Positions 26,450 through 37,030 of a stretch of DNA of 64,000 nucleotides are shown in pieces. Origin of the DNA: Orthonyx spaldingii. Lineage: Eukaryota > Chordata > Aves > Passeriformes > Orthonychidae. Under the pieces are notes generated by a model. That model made no database searches. It was not told the origin of the DNA and worked only from the letters and a program-made list of their open reading frames with translations. The DNA lies in assembly GCA_013397795.1 (NCBI GenBank), contig VZTJ01001447.1:186001-250000 (forward strand). Reading direction: 5' to 3'. Positions within the stretch are counted from its first letter, which is position 1, and each line of letters opens with the position of its first letter. The position numbers and the translations under genes are program-made.

Positions 26450-26805
26450 TTTCAGTAATTTCTGTATTGACTGTATGTGAGAAAATGAAAGCTGTATTCT
26501 ACCACCATTAGTTGCACTGATAAGAGCTAATTTAGGTGGAGGACTGGGAAAACATAACCTTAGCATAGATAGGTTTCAGCTATGCAGCCTCTACCCAAAT
26601 GAGCTTCAGCTGTGACCCTGGGTGGGGCAGGTAAGCTAACCAGTCATGGTGTGGAGTGGAGCATGTGCTGTATGGTATAAAAGGTTGTGTTTTAAGAGTT
26701 GAGCTAGAGGTTGATGATGAAGTAGTTGATACTGTTGTTTACCTGAGAACATTCTTGGTGTTGGTTGGAAAAGTTCTGTGGCAGAGGACATGTGGAAAAC
26801 CAGGA
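26450..26805. other. Spacer between two CR1 copies, with TATA-like box
   Basis: About 350 bp between two sense CR1 fragments of different subfamilies. It is less AT-rich than the surroundings and contains a good TATA consensus (TATAAAAGG, 26676-26684). It may be part of another decayed insertion such as an LTR, but no termini or duplications were found. Confidence 0.4.
26676..26684 (+). promoter_or_regulatory. TATA-like box of unknown origin
   Basis: TATAAAAGG is a strong match to the core promoter consensus and is preceded by a G-rich stretch from about 26615. There is no initiator, no CCAAT box and no convincing downstream gene, so it may be chance or the remnant of an LTR. Confidence 0.2.
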
Positions 26806-27940
26806 TATGATGAAAGACAACTTTGCCAAGGGTAAGATATGCCTGTCCCAGCCTTCTCTGATGGAGTAACTACAGCAGTAGAAAAGGCAAGTGCTATAGC
26901 TAACACTTACCTGATATGAGAGGTCTTTAATATAGGCCCTCACAGCATTCTTGGAAGTAAATTGGAGGGGTCTGGTCTTGATAGGTGGACTGTTAGGCGG
27001 ATAAGGAATTGTCTGGATGGCCATATGCAAAGAGTTACAGTGAAAGGCTCAATGTCCAAGTGGAAGTCCCTCAGGGGCCAAAGCTATTTAATATCTTCAT
27101 CAATGGCAATGTGGGATTGAGTGTGTTTCACCTCAACATCAAGGTGAAACCAAGTTCAGTGACACAGCTGACATGCTAGAAGGAAAGTCATGCCATTTTG
27201 GGGGACATTAACATGCTTGAAGAATGGGCCCATGTGAATTTTTTGAAGTTCAACAAGACCAAGTGCAAGATTCTGCATCTGGATTGGGGCAATTCACAAT
27301 ATTGGCACAAACTAGGGGATAAAGTTATTTGGAGCAGTCCCATGGAGAAGGACTTTGGGATATTGGTGGATGCAAAATTGGAATTTATCTGGCAATATGT
27401 GCTTGCAGCCCAGAAAGCCACCTGTGTCCCGGGCTGGATAAAAAGAAGTGTGACAAGTAGCACATGATGCTGTTAGAACAAGTCCAGAAGTTGACATGGT
27501 AATGATCAGACTGCTGGAGCACCTCTCCTGTGAGGACAGACTGAGAGAGCTAGGATTCAGTCTGGAGAAGGGAAGGCTCTGGGGAAATTATGACTTGTCA
27601 CTGTATAAAAGGAATTCATATGAAAGATGGAGAGAGACCTTTTACCAGGGCCTGTAGTGACAGGACAAGGTTAATTGTTTCAAACTGAAAGAAGGCAGAT
27701 TTAGATTAGGTTTTTATTGGCTATAAGGAAAGAAATTTTAACATGAATGTATTGAGGCACTGGAACAGATTGCCCAGAGAAACTGTAGATATCTCATGAT
27801 TTGAAATGTTCAAGATAAATTTAAATGGGGCTTTGAGCAACCTGACCTGTCCGAGTTGTTCCCTTCCATGGCAAGGGGGTTGGAATAGGTGATTTTAGAA
27901 GTCCCTTCAAACCATTCTGTGAGTCTCTTCTTCTATGATT
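26806..27940 (+). mobile_element. CR1 LINE, about 1.1 kb, reverse-transcriptase part to 3' end
   Basis: This sense copy reaches back into the reverse transcriptase domain. Recognisable blocks are ACAACTTTGCCAAGGGTAAG near 26818, GGTGGACTGTTAGGCGGATA near 26984, GTCCCTCAGGGG (Val-Pro-Gln-Gly, motif B region) near 27066, and AATATCTTCATCAATGGCAA near 27090. The decoded C-terminal part lies at 27198-27467. The tail follows with GAGCACCTCTCCTGTGAGGA near 27517, GGCACTGGAACAGATTGCCC, GGGCTTTGAGCAACCTGACC, and a 3' end with TTCAAACCATTCTGTGAGTC and TTCTATGAT. The frame is broken by many indels and stops. About 100 bp seems to be missing near 27466, where the text jumps from the 'RS..S' block to the block before LEHLS. 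The subfamily differs from that of the fragment just upstream, so these are two independent insertions. Confidence 0.9.
27198..27467 (+). pseudogene. CR1 reverse transcriptase, C-terminal fragment (ORF2 remnant)
   Basis: An uninterrupted stretch of 90 codons within the CR1 copy, lacking a true start. It reads MLEEWAHVNFLKFNKTKCK followed by ILHL.WGN, and later MEKDFGILVDAKL and LAAQKA. These correspond to the conserved CR1 reverse transcriptase thumb/C-terminal blocks ('NP.KCKVLHLG' and 'EKDLGVLVD.KL' patterns). It follows the palm domain, so no catalytic Asp is contained. It ends at a stop just where an internal deletion seems to have removed the next part of the protein. It has no function as it stands; it is a dead retrotransposon fragment. 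Confidence 0.85.
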
Positions 27941-30675
27941 TTTCTTTAGGGATTGAGAGCATTCTGTGGCTTGCACTACAAATAAGAAGAGAGTAAATTT
28001 TCTCATTTCTCTTTCTAGACTTCAATGGTTGCATCAATCTTACCACGTCTGAGAAGTACACACCATCTTAGGGCAGCACTGACCTAACATCATGCACTTA
28101 AGTTTGACATAGCTGTTAAATAGCTTTCCCCTCAACTCCATGATTTTGATTTCCATGACTAATCTGGGTGCAAAACATAGGTGGGAACTATAACAGCTTT
28201 TCAAAACTTCTTCCTGATTCACGTTTCTGTCGTACAGTGAGCTCAGAAATGCAGTAAATCTAGACACAGGTAGCATTTCCCTGAAAGTCTGCAGTTGAAA
28301 GGGTAAGAGTTATGATGCGAGTAATTATTTCTGATATTGTGTTTCTTAAAGAAAACTCTTACCAAGATCCAGTTTCCTGTTGAACACCAACTCACTAACG
28401 TGTGTCATCTCTCCAAGGTTTAACTAGACTTATTAGTGCAAAATTTCTGCAGTTCAGTTCCACTTCTGGTGCCGATATTTTTCTTATAAAGGGGAGTCAT
28501 GTCTTCCATTAAAATTAGTAAAATGAGATAACTGGATAGCTGTTCTTGAAGCAATCTTTGAATACTTCACATGTGCTCTGCAAGTCCTGCTCAGATTAAC
28601 TTTCAAAGGAGTTCGAGAGGAGCCTTCCATTGATTCCCTGGGAATTCCCAGAGAACTGGAAAATGTCACCTTCAGAAAACTGAAGATGTTTTTAATCAGT
28701 TCCTCTCTTGTATAGCTTTTATTTTATCTTGTGCTTTATTTTACAGTTAATGCTAAAGTTTTTAATACAAATATTTATGTGGACTTAAAAAATGAAAATA
28801 TGAAGGAAACTCAAAAATCAGCTGGACTTAATTTTTTAGTTATTTTCAATTTTTTCAAGCCTATAACCTGAACTTGATATAATAAGAACATGCCTATAAT
28901 ATACCTAATAATGATAACAATCTATAACTTGTTAACATTTTTAATTTGGAAATAAGTGCTAATCAGAGGGAGAAACAGCATGGGAGAAAGAAAAAGCAGA
29001 AGTGCCTCTGTGATAGCTTCACAGAGATGAGGCAGCCACATATATATTTCACACTAAATATGAATCCAGGAGGAACTTTAAGATAAAACTTACAGGTAAT
29101 TGGAGTGAAAATAAGATAATTTAGGAATCTTCCTGTCTTTGATTTCTTTGAGGCTAATGAATGTCTGAAACTGAGGAGATAACATTAAACAGATATCCTG
29201 AAGTTCATATTTTTGTCGTCCTTAGGATGTAGAATTATATGATTATTCAAAGCTTAACAGGATAGTTCCTAAAATATGTGCCATATTTTTTTAACTATAA
29301 AAGTTTTGGGGGTTTTTGGTTTCTTTTTTAAGCCATCTCATGCCTTATCAGATCAGCTTATTTCATCATTGATGACTATGTTATAGTGAACATTTTAGAA
29401 AAAGATGTTTTATTATTATTTGTTATATACAGTCAAAGAGTTTATTCTCTTCAGTGAGGAATTCCTTAATCTTTTAATTTCTCCTTCTGCCTGGTTTTTT
29501 GCTCTTACATCATGAGACATTTAATAAAAATCCTACACAGATGTTCTTACTGTTTTTTTCAATATTTATTTTTACTTTTTTTGATATTTATCTGAGTATG
29601 GTAATTTTAGATGGACAACTTAAACACGTTAAAACTGAAGCTTATTATTGTGTTTATATTGCAAATAATGAAATTGATTTTATTGTTTCTCCAATGCAAT
29701 GCTTTCTTTCTTGCAAAGAAAATCACTCTTCCACTCTTTCATTAAATGTCTAAAGACGACTCTAACTCACTTTGTTCTGTGCCATATAATCTATCTGCGA
29801 TTGAAATATACTTATTTATCTGGTGAATAGGCCACATTTTCTTTCATTAGCGTCTGTTGTGATCAAAGCAAGCAAAGATGACAACTAAAAGAAAAGAAAA
29901 AATCAAGAGCATTATGAGATGGTTCAATTTGAATCAGATATTAAAATATTCTCCATCTCAGAAGAGACCTTTTTTAATATTTTTAAGGTTTTCAGTTCTT
30001 TCCTGTATTTAAGGGTGCAGTTAACTCTTGCAATGCTAGCCACTCTTTCACCTTTAGCCATCTTAATTTTCTTATTTCAATTTGAACTCACTCTACCTTA
30101 TGTTTTCAGGGTAAAACCAGAAGTGATGGATTCTGTAATTTGCAATTTCTTTCTCTTTTTGCATCTTTAGTTCACCTTTTCTGTAAAGCTTCATTAACCC
30201 TAACATTTTTCATGATGTTACCAATTAATTATTAGACACTTGGAGACTCAGTGAAATAGTTTCATTTTCATACTCCCTGACCACTCCAAGTGGGAATATT
30301 GGCAATATTAAGAAATCTATTTTGGGTAAAAGAAATAAATTTTTTCTCAGAAGGAGACCTGGCCTTTGGAGAGGGGAAAGTAAACTGTTGGGGGGGAATG
30401 ATCTGGGATGAAAGGATTCAGAAACACTATGATAGGACTTCTCAATGAGAATAATAAAAAAGAGTAAGGTAAAAGAGTAGTGTTGAGGCTGCAAACGAAA
30501 CCATGTAGTGCCAAAGCCTGAAGTTGTTTAACATGCATATCTGTCACGTCCTGTCCTAATATATTCAAAAAATTTGATGTTAAGCTTGATGGCACACAGC
30601 CTGAAGTATAATAGGTTTAGGTACATCGGTGCACGATGTTACACATAAAATGCTAAAAAGGCAGATTTGGAGCTC

Positions 30676-30750
30676 TGTGTGTCTGTGTATATTGTATGTA
30701 CACACACATGCATGGACATATATATATCTATATTTTTATATGTATGTGTC
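30676..30750. repeat. Alternating TG/TA/CA low-complexity tract
   Basis: About 75 bases with (TG)n, (CA)n and (TA)n pieces in a row and TGTGTA/TACACA inverted arms. It is a compound dinucleotide microsatellite that has decayed by substitution. Confidence 0.65.
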
Positions 30751-33700
30751 TTTTTCAGTTCTTGATGAAGTTTAACAAAAGTTTTGGGGGCAGAGGATGG
30801 ATGACAGGTGAGGAAAAAAATGCCATACATCTTTACTATAAAAGCAAGTTATTTACAATATTTCTGAAAAATGTTGTTCATTACACACCCTCACGTTACA
30901 CATACTTAAATTGCTCATTTGTTCTGCTCTTGAATGCAAGTGTGTCTTAAGGTGGCAGTTAAATTAATGTTTATTAGTTTTTTTCTTCCTAAAATCTTTC
31001 TTAGACTATGCTAGACGAAGGTGATAATTGACATTTCATTATGGGAACTAGGAGTATGCTAAAGCTATAGTAAACATGATGTTGTCATTAAATGTGCCTA
31101 TTAATTGTAAATCCTCAAGAGTTCCTTCTAGTAATCAAGAATTTGAACTTACCTGCAAAAAAAAAAAAATGAAATCTGCACTAATAATAACTTAGCAAAT
31201 ATTCAGTGAATGCTAGTACACTTTAAAATGTATAACGTGTCAAAATGAGAATAAGATCATTGAACTTGCATTTAATACAGTTTAGTAGTCATTTGTGTGG
31301 GCATTTAAATTATATTAGCTAGTGTGTTTTTATTAATGGAACTCTTGCAGCGTAGCACACTCAGGTATTGAAAAGTCAGGTTGCATATGCCTCCATAATT
31401 GGCATTTGCTTGTTCATTTGGACAATGGGCTGCAAATGCACCTGTGATGAGTTTTGCTGTAATTATTATTTTTTAAAAGTTATCACAATGCGTATGAATT
31501 TGACAGAAGCCACAAATAACGGATTCTGCATTCACTTTGAAAAAAAAAAAAAGTAAGTATTTAAAAACTCAACCAAAAATACTTCTTGATCAATGAGGAG
31601 AGAAACAAGAGATCATATGAACATAACATCTCAAACAAATGTGAAGTTGACTTTTGTAAATTGGAAATATTATTTTTATTTAATCTTCTGCAGTTTCTTG
31701 GCTTTCAAATACCTTCGTCAAATGCATCTCTCTTAACACACTTATTTAGTTGTGAAAATAGCCTAAAGACGTGAATTATCAGGAGGTGCATATAAAGCAC
31801 TGAATACACAAATGCTGCCTTTATTGGAGGGGATTTTTTCTTTGCCTGTTTTTAGTGGGTTTTTTTAGTTGGTTGTAGTTTTTTAAATAAAAATCACAAT
31901 TACCAAAAGTTTCCCCCCACCCCAAAAATAAAAAACAAACCCAAACTACTTTTTTGCTTCAGAGTGAAGTGCTTCCTAGATCAGATAAATCCCATCTGAT
32001 TCAGACTGACAGAGAGCAACAGATTTAAAAATACCTTTCCATAATCTATATGAAACATATTCTAGGTAATGGACAGACACTAATTTAGTGTTGTACATTG
32101 ATAACGCAGTTGATAATGAATCAGAAATTAACTCAAAGTGCAAATTTGAGTGTTGCAAATGAATTACACCTTAAAAAATAACCCTAAAGAGGGAGCACAA
32201 GAAGGAAGCTTGTCCCCATGTTGTGGAAAATAAACTGTGAATCTCACAGCATGCAGTATTTCCTGAGCAGCAAGTTAATCTTTGGGTATGGGGAAAAAAC
32301 CCAAAAGACTGGTACTTGCCACCCACTCTATGCTATTTAGATTTATTTGGAGTAGGTATTGCATTTGACATTCAGCATTGCTGGTAGTTTCTTTTTTACT
32401 GCATGAAAACAAACAAAGTAATTGTGAAATATAGTTATTAGAGAATGTGAAATTGCAATTAAACAGAAAGATGATATTCATGGTAGTCTTTAATTCTTAT
32501 TTCTTGATACTTTACATGTTGTTTTTGCAGGAGGTAGAAAACTGAGAGTGAGAGATTGTAGTTTAAAGCAGCAAATAAATTATTTTTGGAAGTGTGCTTC
32601 ACTGGATGGTGCCATTTTGGGGCAGCTATAACGACATCGCTGATCTTTTATTAAGCAGTGTTCTAATTTAATCCTAGCTGTGACAGTATTCATTCTTTTC
32701 TGGATTTATACTGAGAACTGTTTTATATTTCTGGATGCAGCTGCATGCCAAAAATCATCTATTTAAATTTAGTCAATTTTTTAACTAAAAATATGAACTG
32801 CATTTTACTTTCACTTATCATTGCAATTATGTATTGTCCAGTAAGAACCACATTTTCACTCGAAAGAGATGAATAACACTTGGAATAAAAGTTGAAAAAA
32901 AGTGTCTTTAAAGACAGGGAGTCTATACCATTCTTTAAATAATAATTAAAAAAAAAACCAAAATGAAAATATATACTATTGTGTAAATACATATAATTCT
33001 TTAAATTTTTGGTGTATGTATTTAAAGATGAAAGAATTGAAGAAAAAAATAACTGAACAAATAATTACAACTGTACTAAATTTGCTTCAGAGTATTCAAA
33101 GTTTATAAGAACCTTAACTTTGTATTCATAGAAAATGTGAGTCATGATCTAGTCTTCATTTAATTCACCTATTTATAGCCAAAATGAGGTGAATGCTGAT
33201 AATGATAGAATCATAAATCAATATTTAAATAACAACAGGAGAAATTCTGTGGCATCAAGTATCTAACACTTTACATAGCTTCAGGTTAATGCTGACTATA
33301 TTATGGGTTATAAACAATTCAGTGAAACTCATTCTTGGCATTTTTGATTGAATGACTATATTCATGGTTTTGTGTAATAAATTACGGATACTCATAGTTA
33401 AATATTTTAATGTGATAACACAATATGGGTTGTTAAGATCAAGAATAAATACTAGACAATCCAGAAATGAGAAAATAAAATGAGTTCCATTCTGTTAATT
33501 TTTAGAATTGCTACCTACTAAAGCAATATTGCTTTAATGGAGTGAACATACATGTAAAGGATTTATTCCTTGTATGTAAAACTGCTTAATAACAAGTAGT
33601 GACTCCGTAGTTTAAGGATAAATTATACTGTATTTGTTGTCTGTCTTTATTATGGTACTTCAACATAGGCAAATTTGCATGCAAGGCAGTCAATATCTGC

Positions 33701-34276
33701 TTACATTTTTGACAAATAACACTGTTCTTGCGCATGCATATTTTTGTTATTAGGATTATAATGGGAAAGAAAACCTGTAAAATATCTTTGGAGCTTAATG
33801 GCTCATATTTACATATAGGGCTGCCCTTGGACTGAAGTGCTGGAGTACATAAGCTGTGGTTCTTGTATGGTAAACAGAATCGTGAATATACATTCATCAG
33901 ACATAATGCTGCAAATATCAGCTATGTTTGCTGAGTCAACAAAATGCAGCAGTAATAGCACTGGTTATAAATATAAGTTTATGTTAGTATTTTATCAACT
34001 TTTCTATTGTTTAGTCAGAAATATTTCTTTACTATTTTATATCTATACCCTACTTCATATTACAAAGCAGTGTTAAAATCCTTAGGCAAGCTTAGAAAAT
34101 TAGCTGCTGAAGTGCTTCTGAAATGATGTTTCCTAACAGACTTTCCACAACACAGGGACTTGTAACTGCTGATGATAATACAAGGGATACACTGAGGCAG
34201 GGAATTCTCTATGTAGAATAAAATAGACTTGTAATTCCCTCTTTTTTTTCATTCAAGTAAGTATGCTTTAAGACTG

Positions 34277-34347
34277 TGGGTTTTTCGTGGGTTTTTGGGT
34301 TTGTTGTGGGTTTATTTGTTTGTTTTGGTTTTTTTGTTTTGTTTTTG
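34277..34347. repeat. G/T-rich tract with four GGG runs
   Basis: GGG runs lie at 34278-34280, 34289-34291, 34297-34299 and 34308-34310, separated by T-rich loops of 8, 5 and 8 bases, followed by GTTT-type units. This is the only one of the window's G/T tracts in which I counted four G3 runs close together. Confidence 0.7.
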
Positions 34348-35065
34348 CTAAATATCTATTTTTTTTTCCTTTTCTGAGTATTTGCCTAAAGATAAATTGT
34401 TCTGTCTTGAGTTTTGATAATTTCTTCAAGTCATAGTGTGTGTCTATATTATTCAACATGCTAGGTGAGCATTCTGTGCATAGTTGGACAATGAAGGAAT
34501 GAGCAATTAATTTTTCATTATCAAACTAACAAACAAATGAGGATCATGCAAGTACAGAACTTTCACAAAGGGTCTGAATATCTGAAAAGATATGATATCC
34601 ACAGAGAATTGTGTTGAATTTGGAACCCCTAGAGGGTTCCTAGAGGGATGCTAATACAGAAAGCTCATAACAGAGGATATGAGCTTCTCCCAACTTGCAC
34701 TGAGTATCTTGCATACATAACATCAATGTGAAAAGGTTTTCTCTTTCAAAAAAAAAAGAAGAAAAACCCAAAATTCTTGTTTGCCCTCCCTCCAGATCCT
34801 CTATTTCTTCAGTCAAAATAGATATGATAGATCACACATACCAATATAATGTCTGTGGCTTCAGAATTGCAACTCAGGTGGCATTGATCTCAATTGTGGC
34901 ACAATTAATGGACGTGAAACCTTATCAAAGGACAGGAAGCAAAATATGAGATGTTAGGCATTTGTTGATTGCCCTTGTTATTTTAGTAGCCCTGAGTTTT
35001 CTTCAAGTGCTCTTTGTAACAGAAGACAACATCTAGAGCAGGGAGAATTTTTCACTACAGAAATT

Positions 35066-35083
35066 AAAAAAAAAAAAAAAAAA
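35066..35083 (+). repeat. A18 homopolymer
   Basis: Eighteen consecutive A. It lies about 110 bp upstream of a CR1 tail but is not part of it, as CR1 elements end in short repeats and not in poly(A). Confidence 0.85.
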
Positions 35084-35194
35084 GATGCAGCCTGTGATTT
35101 AGAAGCAAAACTAAATTGGAGTGTTTCACCTTTTTTTGTCAAGTCGTTTTAATGAAAAAAGAAAAAACCTGAGATTACACACATTACATTCAGC

Positions 35195-35444
35195 ATGAAG
35201 CTGAATCAGGAAGTTTAAGTTAGGTATTGGGAAGAGGTTTTTTTACTCTGAGGGTAGTTGAGCACTGGAACAGGCTCCCCAGGGAAGTGGTCACACCACC
35301 AGCTTGACAGAGTTCAAGAAGCGTTTGCACAATGCTCTTGGGCAGGTGGTGTGATTCTTGGGGTATCCTGCACAGGGCCAGGAGTGGGACTCTATGATCC
35401 CTGTGGGTACCTTCCAACTCAGCATATTCCATGATTCAATGATA
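35195..35444 (+). mobile_element. CR1 LINE, 3'-end fragment (CR1-Y-like), 250 bp
   Basis: A short sense copy with the blocks AAGCTGAATCAGGAAGTTTAAG, CTGAGGGTAGTTGAGCACTGG, GGCTCCCCAGGGAAGTGGTC, GACAGAGTTCAAGAAGCGTTTG, GGTGTGATTCTTGGGG, CAGGGCCAGGAGTGGGACTC and CTTCCAACTCAGCATATTCC. It ends in the repeat-like units ATGATTCA and ATGATA. It matches the fragments at 26.1-26.4 and 58.3-58.5 kb block by block. A minus-strand frame of 70 codons (35220-35432) is a shadow. Confidence 0.92.
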
Positions 35445-35580
35445 ATATCCTGTTAATGCTATAAATTAACAGTGTTAAAAATTGGAGCATTTTTGTAGTT
35501 GAGATTTTTTTACAGCTAGTGTTTTTCTAGATAAACTTTCACTGGTACACAAAGACAAGATTATAACTACAGCTGCTGTG

Positions 35581-35675
35581 AGAAAAAACCTAAACAAAAC
35601 CTAACCAAAAAAAACCCCGAGCAAACAAACCAGAAACAAATAAACAGACCAAACAAAAGAAAACCAACAGCAAAC
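35581..35675. repeat. A/C-rich low-complexity tract
   Basis: About 95 bases of A runs broken by C and CC with occasional G, with AAAC-like and AACC-like units. It is the longest member of the A/C-or-G/T tract family in this window. Confidence 0.65.
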
Positions 35676-36563
35676 TAGAAATATTAACTTCAACTTCTTT
35701 TTACCTCTAATATGATAATTGCAAAATATGCAGCTAGTGCAGTTTTGTGCTCCGAGCTGTTCTGCTTTCCAAAAAGTAAGGGAAGAACTATATTATTTAC
35801 AGGAACCTATTTGTAAGGATTAATGCATAGGTCTGGCTGAAAAAGGCTTCAGGCTTTCCTTGGAAATTGTGGTCATATTGTGCCAGCTTTTTCCTGGAGC
35901 ACCCTGCTGGGAGTTATAGTAGAAGAGCCATTGGTTAACTCTTTTACACCAAAGGATTTTTCAGATGGGTATTTTATATCTTTTCCTCTCTGTCCTTGTT
36001 TGACAAATTATTGTACGTGTTCTCAATTACCCTTAGTTATACTTCAACCCCTGCAAAGTTTTAATGTATATTTTTCATGACTATGTTAAATACATACAGC
36101 CAGTCTTTCACCACCTTAATTACCATTCACTAATTGCAATCCACACATCTCTTCAATCGCAGTTTCTGCACTGTCTCTTCTCTTTTCTTATTATCTTCCT
36201 CTTTCATCCTTCTAAAGTTGAGAACTAACTTGTCTCTTATTATCCTTTTACACTCATTTCTGAGTCTTGTTTCATCCTATTTTCTCTTTGCTATTGTTGT
36301 TATCATCCATATCACCCTGAAGTAATTTACCTGCTTCTGTTACAAATATTCTCCAGAGGATGTTTAGCCAATTCTCCCTCTTTATGACATCTTCATTATT
36401 ACCGAATCTGGTAATTATGTGGAATTCCAAGTCAAAGTGTATAACTAAGACAATGATGAACTCAAAATGAGATTATGTGTAAGTAAAAGTACACAGACCC
36501 TTGAGTGAGACTAAATTTGGGTATTAGGAGAAGAGAAAAGGAACCTAAGGTCATAAACATTGT

Positions 36564-36598
36564 ATTTTTCTTTTCCTTTTTTTTTTTTTTTTTCCCCC
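36564..36598. repeat. Homopyrimidine tract with T17C5
   Basis: Thirty-five consecutive pyrimidines, ending in T17 and C5. It resembles a strong splice-acceptor pyrimidine tract in composition, but no AG follows directly. Confidence 0.8.
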
Positions 36599-37030
36599 AA
36601 ATGTTGAAACTACAGCTGCTTGGTCCAGTGTATCAGCATTTGTCCATAGAAACAAAACTTATAAAAAATGACTTTCTGGTGAAACAAAAATGTTAACAAG
36701 ACCCCTTTCCAACTAACATGTTTACAATTTTATATATGTATGTATACTCTACCTTTCATTCTCTCTTCTCTTTTAATTTATTCCTATTTTTTTCCTACTT
36801 ATCTCTTTTCTTTTCACCCGCCTCAAAAAAGCTTCACCAAAACCAAACCACATAACCCAGAAGTACTTCAGTCTTCACTTTCAGAGAAGTGAAAATGGCT
36901 TAAGGAAATTATCATTCTTGTCATGCCATGTTACGAAAAGTCTGAGAGGTTTGTTATTGATAGGATTTCTGATATTCTACTGCCAGGTGTGAAAAGAGAA
37001 CAAAGCTATTTCTAGTTTAAGGAAAAGAAA

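Larger units (their letters stand above)
27941..35194. other. AT-rich non-coding stretch, microsatellites only
   Basis: About 7 kb with no recognised gene or element. It holds an alternating purine/pyrimidine tract at 30676-30750, a T/G-rich part near 31840-31886, a G/T-rich tract at 34277-34347, a perfect small inverted repeat at 34622-34640 and an A18 run at 35066-35083. Open frames are at most 103 codons and none is protein-like to my eye. Confidence 0.5.
35445..37030. other. Non-coding stretch with A/C-rich and pyrimidine tracts
   Basis: Only low-complexity sequence is recognised: an A/C-rich tract at 35581-35675 and a pyrimidine tract at 36564-36598 that includes T17 (36577-36593) followed by C5. 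Short Ser/Leu/Phe-rich frames at 35.9-36.3 kb reflect T-rich composition. Confidence 0.5.

Noticed and set aside
33208..33225. ATAGAATCATA string resembling a reversed CR1 3' end
   Set aside because: The neighbouring sequence does not continue into CR1 blocks.
35066..35083. A18 run as the poly(A) tail of a retrocopy
   Set aside because: No gene-like sequence precedes it and no target duplication was found.
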